Part shown: positions 36,849-49,350 of the stretch, piece after piece
Layout of the letters: every line of letters begins with the position of its first letter
How positions within the stretch are numbered: the stretch's first letter is position 1
Assembly (NCBI GenBank): GCA_020744425.1
Contig: JAGMUV010000002.1
Location: forward strand, 1,116,001-1,180,000
Direction: 5' to 3'
Source of the DNA: Dactylonectria macrodidyma
Taxonomy: Eukaryota > Ascomycota > Sordariomycetes > Hypocreales > Nectriaceae
Length of the DNA stretch: 64,000 bases
Position numbers and translations under genes: made by a program
The notes under the pieces: generated by a model
Told to the model about the DNA's origin: nothing
What the model saw: the letters and a program-made list of their open reading frames with translations, nothing else
Databases searched by the model: none

Positions 36849-37663
36849 GATGAAAAGAAATCAGACGCTACCTTCAAATTCCATGTCGAGGGTCAAAAGA
36901 GAAGTCGGAAGAGATGGTCAAAAACACGCGGCGAAGACTCTGAAGAAAATCAATGTTGGTCTCAATCAGAACTGTGAGCCCGTTGAGTTGCCCCGTGATG
37001 CGACAACGTGCCAGAGTGGGATGACGTCGCTTTTTCGTTGGGGTAAAGTAGCTTTCGCCGCTGACATTGGTGCAATGATACGTGCAACGATACAGTGGTT
37101 CACGCCCCTGGACTCTAGCCAATAGGGCCTGGCCGGCATCTTGGTGGCGGTAGATGGGCGGAGCCGAGGTGGTCCGCTCATGGATTCCAGGATTCCAGGA
37201 TTCCGAAGGACCAGAACGCATCTCCAAGACATGGATATGATGACGGCCATGCCTGACCTTGGTCATGCTAGAGAGCATCTAGGAAGCAGCATACATTCCA
37301 AAAGTCGCCTGTTTAGAGAGGTCATGTGTGCATTCGAATTTCCTTCCCCAACGTGTTGATATCGCTCTCATGACCACGGAATCTCTCCACCCAGCATCCA
37401 AGTATGCCCCTGCGTTGGCTTCCCAGTTGAGCAGTTTCGCCCGAGGAAACTCCTCAGGGGATCTTCCCAACCGACATCTCGGCTATTATCATGATACATT
37501 TTTGTAGTATTGTAGAATTTGCACGACCATAAGTTCGCCTAAAAGAGAAGACGTCTGAGCCTCGTAAACATTGGGTGGCGGCACAACCCCTCCCCGATCC
37601 TCAACCCTCCAAACTGGTATTGCTCTGCAGCTCTCTCCTCCGTATCCCCCCGGTATCTCCCCT
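36849..37663. other. Intergenic region, lipase promoter side
   Basis: No gene supported. Contains a small tandem repeat of GGATTCCA (37182-37204, nearly three units). The frames seen here lack motifs. Confidence 0.45.
37182..37204. repeat. Small 8-nt tandem repeat, GGATTCCA x 2.9
   Basis: Two full units GGATTCCA followed by GGATTCC, with no mismatch. It lies in the spacer between the patatin-type lipase and SAR1 genes. Confidence 0.85.
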
Positions 37664-38531
<868 letters not shown>

Positions 38532-39620
38532 GTTAGGCAATGTATTAATGGGTTATTAAATCGAATCGAACGGGGTTTGCGGTCTGGCGGGTGGTATTTA
38601 TAGTCGTTGTCGCCGATGTCGTTGGGTGCAAACTGCAAGGTCAGGAAACGTTCATCATCCAGGTAGAAAGCTGGCCGAAAGGGTTGACGCCGTGTGGGGC
38701 CTTGAATTTCAGGCACAAATACGTGGCCTGTCACGCTGTCAAGGTTGGAACACACCATTGAGGTATCGGGAGACTTGATCGGGAGCCTTCTACGTTCTGA
38801 TTAACCCTTTTTGATTGCATTGCATGTCGATTTTATCATCTCGGCCATCCGGGACATTGGTTTTCGGTCTACTTTAGACCTCATGTGTTACGCACTTCGG
38901 CTTCTCGGAACGGATTCCATTCATGCATGATAGCTGGGCACCCTGCATTTTCTTTGCTTGTTGTCTACTATTATCCCCAGTAACTGCATGAGTCAAAGAG
39001 TCATGGCTATAATTCTCGTTCCTCTTCTAGATGAAGACCTTTATAACACGCACCTGGAAAGGGTGACCAAAGTAATAAAAAAAACCATGTGGCTAAAGAA
39101 ACGGTATAGACCTAATATCCAAACCGAGGATAAAACTCGAAAGAGGTCATCTTCTCTATAGGTATCACGTATGCGCACCGTAGGTTCTTCAAGTAATTGG
39201 TATGGGGTCGTCATTTGATATCTAGTCATGTCGTTATGTGCCTTCCTTTCATCCAACGCCGAGTGGGAGACTCATCAATCCCAATGCCTTGTCAGGGGTA
39301 TCCAACCAATTTCAAACAGGCTTTGCTGAATGAACAGCGAAATGTCTGCTCTGACCGCTCGCCCAGTGAAAATGCAAAGCAAAGTTGTATGTACACCAAC
39401 ACCTCATGAATGCTTGTCACCACCGTGGTGCTCAATAGGTACAGTTGAATGCATCCGTAGAAAAACAAAAGAAATAGTAAATGGGAATAGGAATGATATG
39501 TCGTCAAGTTAAAGCAGTATGGCCGTGTCGTTTCCCTCGCCATTCATGCCATGAAAAAGGCTGAGGAGGAAAAAAATGCTGTACGCTCCATTTTGCGCAA
39601 ATAAATAGAAGAATTGTCAT
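38532..39620. other. Intergenic region, SAR1 promoter side
   Basis: No gene supported. The region is A/T-richer near 39040-39150, and nothing in it resembles a coding exon, tRNA or repeat. Confidence 0.45.
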
Positions 39621-41927
39621 TTAGACGGACAGAACATAGTTGCCCTGGTCCTTCTTGCCCGCCATGAGGAGGCCAAGTTCTTTCATACGTTCAGCGCCGC
39701 GTCCCGGCATCGGTCGACACTCTGGATTTTGTCCACGTCGAGCGCGGTGGCAGTACTTTTGAACGAACTTCTCCTTGCGGCGCTGGCGCTTACTCTCCAA
39801 GCCCTTGACAATATCGATGGCCCCACGGACATGCATGTCTTGGTCTTGGCTGGTTTTGTAGTGGCGGGCGTGCTTGAGTAGGAACATGGCACCGGCTCTA
39901 GGAAGAGATTTGGTGTGAGTGAGGCCAGGACGGCCAGCGAGATTGAACTTAACCTGACCACACCGAGGTGATCCCAGGGGTGTGGTGACAGGCTTTCGGG
40001 CCCGGCCAGGTGATCTCGTCTTGCGAGGAGAGGGGCGGTCAAACAATGGTCGGGGTGATCGGCCACGAGCCTTAGGAAGGGGAGAATGATGACGCTTGGG
40101 AGCAGGCGAGCGGTAGCGCTTAGGGGAGACGTTACTCTTTCTCCTTCGGCGTGGTCGGTCAAGGTCATGATGGATGTCTTCCATCTTGCCGTTAAGCCAG
40201 TCATCCACATCACTCTCGTGGTGCACAGGATTGAAGATCTCGCCATCGTTCTCATCCTCAGGTTCCGAAGCGGGAAAACTTGGGTCGATATCCTGAGGAA
40301 TGAGGCGCAGCTTTTCATTCCGACGGGCAGCGAGGCAGGTCATGTAGGCTTCCTCGAGAGGCCTATCCTCGTCGAGGGTTCCGCAGACAAAGTCGGTGCT
40401 GTCTGGAAGATCTGGTGTTTCTTCCCGAGCCTTGATGCGTCTTGCCTTTTCGCGACGAGTGTGAGGAATGCTGCGTCGACTTGCGATCGACGAGTCTGAT
40501 TGTTGGTCGAGATGAATAGACAGTCGTCGGGCCGCAGGAGCAGATGAGCCGTGGACCACGGACCTCTGACCAGGTGTCCAGAGAGCCATGTTGTCGTCGC
40601 CATCGTCGTCATCTTCGGAATCAGCAAAGCCGGTCTCCTCATCGGTATGATAGCCGTCAGAATCATCGTCATTCTCATCATCATCATCCTCCTCCTCGTC
40701 CATCTCGATTTCGAGCTCATCCTCATCCTCATCCTCATCGTCTTCCTCATCATCGACGGCGTACTCATCATTGTTGAGTTCGTCTTCCTCCTCCTCAGCC
40801 TCCTCTTCAGCTTCAGTGGCCAAGCGACGAATATACTTCTCCTTAGTGAGAGTGTCATCAATAGTGAGCTTCTTACTCATGGCAGGGTTTCCTTGTCGAA
40901 TCCAGTCGTCTTCCCTCGTCGTTCCGCGCGCAAACTCGTGGAATTGAGATCCGTCAGTAGCAAGCTCTCTCGAGTTTGCTCGGAGGAAATTGGGTCGTGC
41001 CAAAGAGGGTCTCCGGGGAGTAGCCTGTCGAGGAGTAGTTGAAATGGTAGCAGAGAGTACCGAGGCCCTCTTAGGGGTCGAAGGAGACTCGGGGTTAGCT
41101 TGAGCCATCTGCGAGTCAGTGTGTCGTGGAGGAGTGTTCTGAGTTGATGCAGGTCGAGCTGGACAGGCAAACTTGATGCATGATCGACGGGGTGCTTCCT
41201 GGGCCGAAGGAGCCTTGACCATGGGCTGAGAACGGAGGGTCGCGTCAGGGACCAAAGGCTTGCCTCCGCAGGCAAACTGGATGCTTCGCTTGCGAGGCGC
41301 CTGAACAGCGGCGTTTTGCTGGCTCTGGAGTCTGACTGCGGCTCCGAGGAGAGAGACATGCTTCGACTCGGTAGGAGCAGCATCCAGTCGCGTAATTGCC
41401 ATCTCGGGGGGAGGGGGGCTTGGAGTATTGGGTCGGGAGGGGCTTGTGAGTCCAGTGTCGCTCGTCAAGTCAGCAGTGGAGGCGAGACTGATGTTGCTTG
41501 CGAGCGAACGCCGTCGGGTGTTGTTCGTGATGGGACGGGGGACTTCGTAAGCATAGCTCTGAACGTCGTCGTCCGAATGTCCCATGATGGCCTTGGTGAG
41601 CAAGGAAGAGTTCTCATTGGGACGTCGAATGGTAGTCTTTTGGAACTGGTTGGATTCAAAAAGGCGCTTGAAGTGTAGCTCGGGAGGTTCGTCTGCTTCC
41701 TCGCACTCTTCTGAGCCGTGGGTGGCCCAGAGGGTATCTGGGTTCGGTGTGGTGGCCATGTTGGTAGGCATGGTCAAGGCGGTTGTGGGGGTGTTTCGAG
41801 GGATTTGAGATATATAAGTTGAGGGGACAGGGATCAAGGCAGGAGATCCGGATTGACGGTAAAAAGCCAGGTCGAATGGATTGTCGTGAAAATAGGAGTC
41901 GTCCATGCAAGCTTCCAATGAAGTCAC
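39621..41927 (-). CDS. Acidic fungal protein, DUF2457-like, function unknown
   Basis: One uninterrupted frame of 768 aa on the minus strand. The start MTSLEACMDDSYFHDNPFDLAFY is a plausible fungal N-terminus. Ser/Pro-rich disorder fills the first ~300 residues, with recurring short (I/F)(Q/K)FAC motifs (SIQFACGGK, CIKFACPAR) reappearing as QVKFNLAGRP near the C-terminus. A strongly acidic tract follows (Glu/Asp runs encoded at about 40590-40830) with GYHTDEETGFADSEDDDDG and LWTPG, which I associate with the fungal-specific DUF2457 family. The C-terminal part is basic (PKRYRSPAPKRHHSPLPK). Likely nuclear or chromatin-associated by charge pattern, but that is inference. No catalytic motif seen. 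Confidence 0.75.
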   Translation of the reverse strand: MTSLEACMDDSYFHDNPFDLAFYRQSGSPALIPVPSTYISQIPRNTPTTALTMPTNMATTPNPDTLWATHGSEECEEADEPPELHFKRLFESNQFQKTTIRRPNENSSLLTKAIMGHSDDDVQSYAYEVPRPITNNTRRRSLASNISLASTADLTSDTGLTSPSRPNTPSPPPPEMAITRLDAAPTESKHVSLLGAAVRLQSQQNAAVQAPRKRSIQFACGGKPLVPDATLRSQPMVKAPSAQEAPRRSCIKFACPARPASTQNTPPRHTDSQMAQANPESPSTPKRASVLSATISTTPRQATPRRPSLARPNFLRANSRELATDGSQFHEFARGTTREDDWIRQGNPAMSKKLTIDDTLTKEKYIRRLATEAEEEAEEEEDELNNDEYAVDDEEDDEDEDEDELEIEMDEEEDDDDENDDDSDGYHTDEETGFADSEDDDDGDDNMALWTPGQRSVVHGSSAPAARRLSIHLDQQSDSSIASRRSIPHTRREKARRIKAREETPDLPDSTDFVCGTLDEDRPLEEAYMTCLAARRNEKLRLIPQDIDPSFPASEPEDENDGEIFNPVHHESDVDDWLNGKMEDIHHDLDRPRRRRKSNVSPKRYRSPAPKRHHSPLPKARGRSPRPLFDRPSPRKTRSPGRARKPVTTPLGSPRCGQVKFNLAGRPGLTHTKSLPRAGAMFLLKHARHYKTSQDQDMHVRGAIDIVKGLESKRQRRKEKFVQKYCHRARRGQNPECRPMPGRGAERMKELGLLMAGKKDQGNYVLSV

Positions 41928-42769
41928 TGGCGGCGCGGGTATGTTGCAAAAGGCGGAATGGGCAGGCTGACGAAGGAGTGCTGGAGTGCTGGAGTATAGG
42001 TGCGAAACGAAACGAATCGCCTTCAGGCAAGATCAAGCTGCGGCTATGCACTATGGTGTGTGTCCCTGAGGACAGAGGTGCTATAAAACCGGGACAGCAA
42101 ACATGATCAACTGGTATGTGCTGGGTGTGGTGGTGAAGGGAGCTTTGAAGACGGGCGAAGGCTCAAGTAAAGAGATGGGGCTGTTGTCAGGATAGTGCCA
42201 GGCGCGGGCCTTTTAGGAGAGGGAGGCAGAGTGGGCGGCGGGCGACAGTCGCTCCCTCGCAGGGTCCGGTTACACGGGTTACACGGGTCGCTGCAGGTGG
42301 GTTGCTAGAGGTGGGTTTGCTGCGGGTGGTAGGGTGGGTGTGGGAGTGGGCGTGTGGTTGATGATGTATGGGTGGCAGCGTCGGCTTGGCGGTGCTCCAG
42401 ATGACGATGGGCCTGGCTGTATTATTTGCAGGTTGGGGGTTTGCGGGCTGCGGGTGCAGTTGCTGGTGCAGCAGGCAAGACAACTAAGACCGGGAGGCCT
42501 TGGCGGCCAAGAGGTGGCTTGATTGAGGATGGCACGGGAAGATGGTGATCGTCGCCTGCACGTGTCTTGGCCTTGCGTGTGTGTGTTGTGCAAGTCTGAG
42601 TTGTTGTGCGCAGATATGAGGCGAGGGGAATGTTGTTAAGTATGGGATGCGAACAAGAGACGTCGAGGTGGGAGAGGGAATAATAAATTGGAGGGTGAGG
42701 AAGGAGCTGGCGTCGTGACCCTTCGGCGTCGACTTAATAAGCCCTTGTAAAGCAAACCGGGAAAGCGTC

Positions 42770-42804
42770 GAGTGACTGACGGAGTGACTGACAGAGTGAC
42801 TGAC
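42770..42804. repeat. Tandem repeat, GAGTGACTGAC x3
   Basis: Three exact copies of an 11-mer separated by single bases, a 12-nt period. Located about 850 nt upstream of the minus-strand DUF2457-like gene, so possibly in its promoter. Confidence 0.85.
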
Positions 42805-45800
42805 TGGTACCGACCAACAAGGGCCGGCTGAATCAAAGCAGCAAGAAAGCAGCAGCAACAACAAAAGCGGCACCAGCATCAATCAGCATCAGCAGCTGGC
42901 TGGATCAGCCTGGCCTGGTTGAATGGTGCCAGGGTTGCTGGTTGGGGCCAACGACGACAAAGACGCGGGATGGGGGTCGTCCCTAATTAGACATGGCCAA
43001 GGCACCGTGGATCATTTGCCGAGCAAGGAGCGGGTAAAAACTGGGCCCCGCGCGGCGAGAACCTGAGAAGAAAGGAAAATTTTGGGAATTATGGAACGCG
43101 TCGCTATTACGGTGGCCAGTTGTGAGGTAAATTTTGCTGGCACGGGTTAGGACAAGAAGTTTTTTTCTGCTCTCCGTACTACGGGGGCCGGCGACCTAGG
43201 GGAAGAATTGGCTGATGGAGTAAGTGCAAATGTGGGCTCCATCTGATGGCTCCCTAACTTTCAGTGGCCAGCCAGCGGGCTTTCGGTGGTTCCAGTGGCT
43301 CCAGAGCCCTGAAGGCGGTTGGTTCCGGGTATCGGCCGCCAGCTGGAGGCTCCGATGCACCGCTTTGGGGGTCGTCCAGATCGATCCATGGCCCCTTGAG
43401 TTTGCTCGGGGGCTCGGTGGCTCGGGGTCCATGGTTCGCTGCCCTTGTCCTCCCACCCAGCGCCCAGTGCAGCAGTGAGAGTGCATCTCCCCGTGCTATT
43501 CCTATCCCACCCCTAGCCTGTGTTTTTGCCGCTTGCCCTTGCCCTGACGCTGGTGCCGACCAGCTTGCCGAGACGAGGCAGGACGATGCCCTGGATCCAT
43601 CCGAGCCCTTCTGAAGAAGCATGACGCCGCCCGCAGCGCATTATTACCACTGGCTTAATTTCGGCTGCGGTGTTTGGTCTCCAGTCCAAACCATCCAGAA
43701 TCCGCACAGTGCCCTAGTGCCACTGGTGCAGCCAGTCAGGCCGTCCGTAATTCCCCTTAGGAGCATGTTACAGGCGCGGCCAGGTGGTCCACGTGCATGC
43801 CTCCTGAGGCTTCTGTGGTCGCGGGCACTGTGTCCAAGCACTGTCCATGAGTCGCGACAAGACCTCTCCCTCTTGCGGTTGGCTGCACTGCCTGCCTGAG
43901 CCTTGGTCATTGTCAGCAATTTCATCAGTCATGTCCGCTCGTCATCATCTCGTGCCCGCCACAAGCTTCCTTGGACGCCGTTGATTCACATAAGCCATGT
44001 CCCACGATCCAGAGTCCGCCCCACTGATCCTCGCGGGCGCTGTTGGCCGCTCGAAATTCCCTACTCCGACAGTCCTTGAGGCTGTACTTTGTACAGCGCA
44101 CTTTAGTCCACAGCACTCACACATCCAAGTCAACGCAACTGCTGCTCCTAATATTGCATTTCATCTCCCCCTCGGTAAAAGGAGGCCGGCGAAGCGGTGT
44201 GCTGGGCCGGTATTGAGATTTGCTAGCCCGTGTGCCACGGCATTTGTTCGTTCGTACTTCGTACAAAGCCATTGAGAACGGTCGCCGTCCAATCCAATCT
44301 TTGTTCATGTCAACCACAATGACATGGCCAATGTCAAAGTTAATGCCAAAGCCGTACCAAGCCGCCGACCAGCATCAAAGCATCAGAAAGCATGAGAGAC
44401 AAGCAGAACATGGCAGACACATACGCAGCCTCGACATCTAGACCACTGTGTCTCCATGTGTCTAGCACCAACCTCCTTCGTCTAACCAACACAGTAGGCT
44501 CGGACAGGCGCCGGCGTGTTTCTAACCTCACACCTCTAGCAGATCCCGAATAGCGCGCAGGGCTATATGTTTGGAACACCAAGGCTTGAATCCCATCTCC
44601 GTCAATTCCTCATCAAAATGTCTGTCGTGCAGTATGTAAGCCTCAATGCACAAAGGACACGGGCGGATGCAGCTCTTGGATCTTTGGTTGCCACACCGGC
44701 AAATACCCGGTGTTCCAGATGCCTTTCATGCCTCTGGAGGCTGGCTGTTGATGCAGCCCGTTGATGCAGCCAGCACCACGAGGGACATCCTTGTGCCAAC
44801 AGGCCAATGCAACACCGGCCGGATGTGCACCTTTTCGCCATTTTCATGCTTCGTCAGCCGGATGTGCTAAACCGTGTGTCTCACTGTGTTTCCACCAGCC
44901 ACAGTGTCGTTCCTCGGTGCGGTTTTGCTGCCTCCAGAGAGTCGGCAACTGGGTACGTGGGGGTTGCATCGCTCTCTCGGCCGTATGTCTGCATTGCTCC
45001 ACAGCCGGTCGTCCGCCTTGTCCGGGCAAGTGTGGTTTGATGGAAAGACTCACTGGACTGCGCTACAAGTTGTGGATTCTGTTTCCGCCTCCATCTCCCC
45101 ATGCCATGTATGATGCACAGTGGTTGGCGTTGACTTCCCTTGAAGCCGAACTGCCAAGCCAGGGATAGCCCAGTTGTCTCATCAACCTACTCATGTGGGA
45201 AGGACGTCACCTCCGCACTACTCATCAACACGATGCCCTTCTACACACGGTTAGCGGGCTTCAGAGCAGATCCCAATTGCATCTCATCTCCTCTCCTGCT
45301 CCCCTCTCATCTCGCCCACTTTCCGAGCCTATGCTATTCACGCCCCAGAGACTCATGCAGCCAGCTGGCGCCATGGCATAGTACAGTACGTACGTACTGC
45401 AACACAAACGGCGCTTTTAGCACCGCTGCGGGCTTGACATGTTGCTTCTTCCGCGTGTCCGTGACATGCGTGGATCTGCTCATGTCTCAATACTTCCTCC
45501 ACAATGTTATGCGGACTGCTTTTGCGGCTGGGACTGGGCGAGTGGAACATTCGACAATAGCCTCGAGCCCAGTGTCATTTGCAGTCTCACAACAGTCCCT
45601 GCCAAGTCGTCAGCTTCAACTTGGCAATGAAACAATCAAACCGACAACTTCCAGTTTGGCGCACTCTGACATAGTGGACCCCGTAGGAAGGAAGACAAGG
45701 TTCGCAAGCCAACGGCAACATAAGCAATATCGGGTTAAACTCTAATACCAAATGTTTTGTCTTGAATAGCCCGGTTATCGGGTTCTTAAACTTGGCCGAT

Positions 45801-47561
45801 TCGATGCAGCCTCCATCGACACAAGGCTCCCGAGGACCGGCGTCCTCCGCCCTATCGACCGATGCTCTGTCTGTCTGAGGTGATATCAGGGTTGCCGCCT
45901 TCTCCTCTTCTCCTCTCCTTCTCTCTGACGATTGCTGGCAATTGGTGTCGGCTCTGGAATGATGCTCGTCGTCACGTTGCACATTCACATGGGCGCATAG
46001 ACGCTAACCCCCGCGTTGCTGAACTCAACCCCGCATCCATCTCCTGAGGACGCGGCATCAGCGCGTAGATGGAAAATTAACTCGTCTCGCCTGTGCCGCC
46101 CATGCGACGTCGTACCAAGAGCACCAGGTCGAGCCCAGGCCCGTCCATGGCACTTCGTGCATAGAGTATAGCATCTTTGTGTCTGCTTATCAAAGATCCG
46201 TCTACTGCCCAGATGTCGGTCTGATCCCATCATCCATTGGCCACCACCACCCTCCCTTTCGACGACGCCGCACATCAGCGTAGCTGTCGCATCCGGCGGT
46301 GAGAATTCCAGGCTGTAGGTCCTGTGGATCTACAGTGTCCCCTCAACGGACAGCACACTGATCAATAAGACGAGGTGAGGCGAGGTGAGGGGAAACCCAA
46401 GGAGGCAGCCCGCCCAGACTCACATGCATTGCTGCAATTGGAAACTTGACAGCCAGCTAATAATTCGGACATTTACATTCAGAGAGCGGCAAACATATGA
46501 AGTCCCTCCTTCGTACCCAGCACGCTGGGACCCTTTTAACCAGGAAGTTACGAGCCTACCAACCAGGGCAAGGTTCATCTACGAGATGTTCAGCATCTCT
46601 AAACCCAATACGGCAACTTCTCTACTTCTCCAGCCTCCATGGCGCTCGGTTGTCTTGAACTTCCCTGTTTGGATCCGCCTTTTAACCTCGAAACCCATCG
46701 CCATGTCGCGTAGGGTCATGAAGTCGGAGGTTAAGGCTGCAGGTGTGCCTGTACTCTGTGGATTTGGGGACAATGATGATGACTTCAGCGTCAGAAGAGG
46801 ACATGTGAATGAATACCTGCGGTGAGGTGAGTCAGGTGCCTAGGTTGACTCGCACAATGACTGCGCCATTTCGTCGATTTGCTGGTGGCCGTCTCGCCGA
46901 TGACTGGCCCTGTCTCGGCTGGCTCAGCCATGATCGGCCGCCATCCCTCCTCATTACCGAGGAGGCGAGCTAGAAGCCGTGGACCTATTCATGGGTGAAG
47001 GAAGAATGACTTGGTGCGGCGCCTGTAGCGCGGTTTTTTCACAATGGTGTGCGGCAGCTTGAGGCTTGCATTTGTTCTACGGCCGGCTAGCTTGGTGGGT
47101 AGGTTTGCAACCTGGGTCTACTGTACCTTTCATACCGCACCGCAAACGACAAAGATGTGACCTGCTCGAGCCCCTGGGCGAATAGACTGGCAGGGAGGCT
47201 TCCAGCATGCATCCTATGACCTCTTGCAAGCGCAGCCACCACGTAGGAGGTGCAGCCAGAGTGCAGAATGCATAAAGAGACCAACCCAGGCCACGCCATC
47301 ATGGCATGGCAGATGGCATGGGTGGCTCGGCTGTCGATCAGGGACTTGCATGCCCTCTGGCATGCTCTCTGACATACCCTTTGACACGCCAAGAGGTGTG
47401 TGGCCTCTGCCGTGCTGGGTGTCCAACCAGTTCGCCTCACTTACAGGCTTACAGCGCCGTGTGTAACCCCGTAACATCGCCAAAATAAATTGCCCTACTT
47501 CAATTTTCTCCGGTCCGGTGTCCGGCCAAAGCTTCCAGACTTGGCCAATTCATTCCCCAGC

Positions 47562-47577
47562 AAAAAAAAAAAAAAAA
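47562..47577. repeat. A16 homopolymer run
   Basis: Sixteen consecutive A within the gene-poor region. Its length is liable to sequencing error. It could be the tail of an old retroposed copy, but no element body is recognisable upstream. Confidence 0.7.
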
Positions 47578-49350
47578 TTCATCTTGTTCAAATAGTTAGT
47601 CAAGGCTTTCCCTTTTTTCTCCAACCCGATTACGGCCGGCTCAAGGGCGGTTTAGTGGAGACCGGTGTCTGGAAATTCGCCGTCGTCGACTTGCCCTTTT
47701 CGAGTGAATTTCTTCAAGTTTTTTTGTTTTCTGGTAGCCCTATGGAGTTCCGAGCTACCGGTTGGCAATCCGGTTGCACGTACCTAGTACATGCCGAGGC
47801 ACGGAGGTTCGCTCAGAAGTCGGGAGTGGTAAGAGGTATTACCTCTTCCCACTCATCTTAGACCAGCCACCCTCCGACCGCACACGGCGACCATCTGCTA
47901 CTTGGTACCTTCGGCGCCGTAAATTTTACCTTACCCCTCAAGCCCAGTGACGACGAATTACGCCCCGAAGGCGCAAATTCGATATGTCTCTTGGACCCAA
48001 AAGCTGGGCGTTATTTGGGTTTGCGGTGTCGCTGCTCCTGGTTTGTTCTCCTCATGTAAGGTGGCTGAGCTCGTGATGCAATTCCTTCGTCAGCCGCAGC
48101 GGCCGCAACCATCAACGGAATGCAAACATCTAGAAGCTACAAATTCCTTGTCGAAACCTGTGACAGGGCCGCGTCGGCAAGGGGGGCAGCGCAAAACGCT
48201 ATTGTGACGCATCGACGGGAAAGTTTCAGGATTAAAAGGAACGCAAATCAGCTTAGCTTTCGCGGGAGGAGGGATGCTGATCGTGACGACATGGTTGAGA
48301 TAAGCCACCGACGGCGCAAACGGAGGCTCGAATTGCGTGGCGGTGCTCGTACAGTCATCATGGAATCGTATCCGTGAGATTCCTCTGTTTTGGAGGTGGA
48401 GTCTTTCAGTCGAAGGATGTTCCCTTCAGTAGAGACCTGTGTTTCTAGAATCGCCACTGTCACCACGGCTACGTCGTAACTCGCAGTTGCCACTCGTGCA
48501 GATGAGGAGCGAATGGCATCTGCCGGACCCCTAAACCCTGACTTCTTGACATCTCAGTCTACACATGCAGCGACGTCATCTGTTGATGTGTCTTTAGGGT
48601 AGGTCATCACAAATCTAAGCACTTCTGGGGCTGCTTGTGAGCCGGCATAACAAGCCAGAGAAGCAACAACAAGAGAGCCCAATAGAAAGAAAAAGAAAAG
48701 CCCCCTCCTTAAATACTGAATTAATCCTTATCTTAGCTCGAATTCGTCCCAGTAACCTAAGGCTCAGTCATACACCAAGATATGGTCAGATCTTCTTTCT
48801 TCGCACCCACAGGCAGTTTTAGAGCCACAACAGTATAAGGAAAGAGACTCTAATAGCAATGAAGGATGAGGACGTGAATAGTTGCATTTGAGTAATGCGA
48901 TTGGTATTATGTTACTGTTTGGTCGGGAAGCCTGACAATAAAATTACCATTAATGATGTGTGCTTTGGTGCTTCTCAGGTTCAATAACACTGGGCGGCCC
49001 CCGCATTATTCAGAACGTCGACTCTAATTGAGGATATTCAGGATCTTGTAAACCTGAACTTGATAACCGGTTCAGCATACACTCGACACGAACTCTCGTA
49101 ATTCCAATTTTTATTCTAGCCTGATGTTAAAAGTCTTGTTCTAGCTTGCTTACTGGGATAGCACATTCGCTTGTCAATATAGCCATGGCGACCATTATCC
49201 TGCGGTGATGAAAGCCTTTCGTCTCCTCTACCTAGGCCGCCAATGCACCTCTTTTGCCGATACCCTACCGACATCCTGTGTCACTCCTCGACAAGTCTAC
49301 AATCAATGTGTGTTGGTGAACTGGATTCCCTGCCCATGTCGCTACAGCGC

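Larger units (their letters stand above)
41928..49350. other. Large gene-poor region (~7.4 kb)
   Basis: I find no supportable gene. The longest open frames (about 200 codons near 45140-45745 and about 146 near 46385-46825) show no domain, poor codon bias and competing frames on the other strand. The part adjoining the DUF2457-like gene (41928-42900) is probably its promoter. It contains a 12-nt period tandem repeat (42770-42804), a 16-bp palindrome (45384-45399) and an A16 run (47562-47577). No terminal inverted repeats, reverse transcriptase or transposase remnants were recognised by eye. Confidence 0.5.

Noticed and set aside
45140..45745. 201-codon open frame in the gene-poor region
   Set aside because: No recognisable domain or splice-supported extension, and competing frames of similar length nearby.
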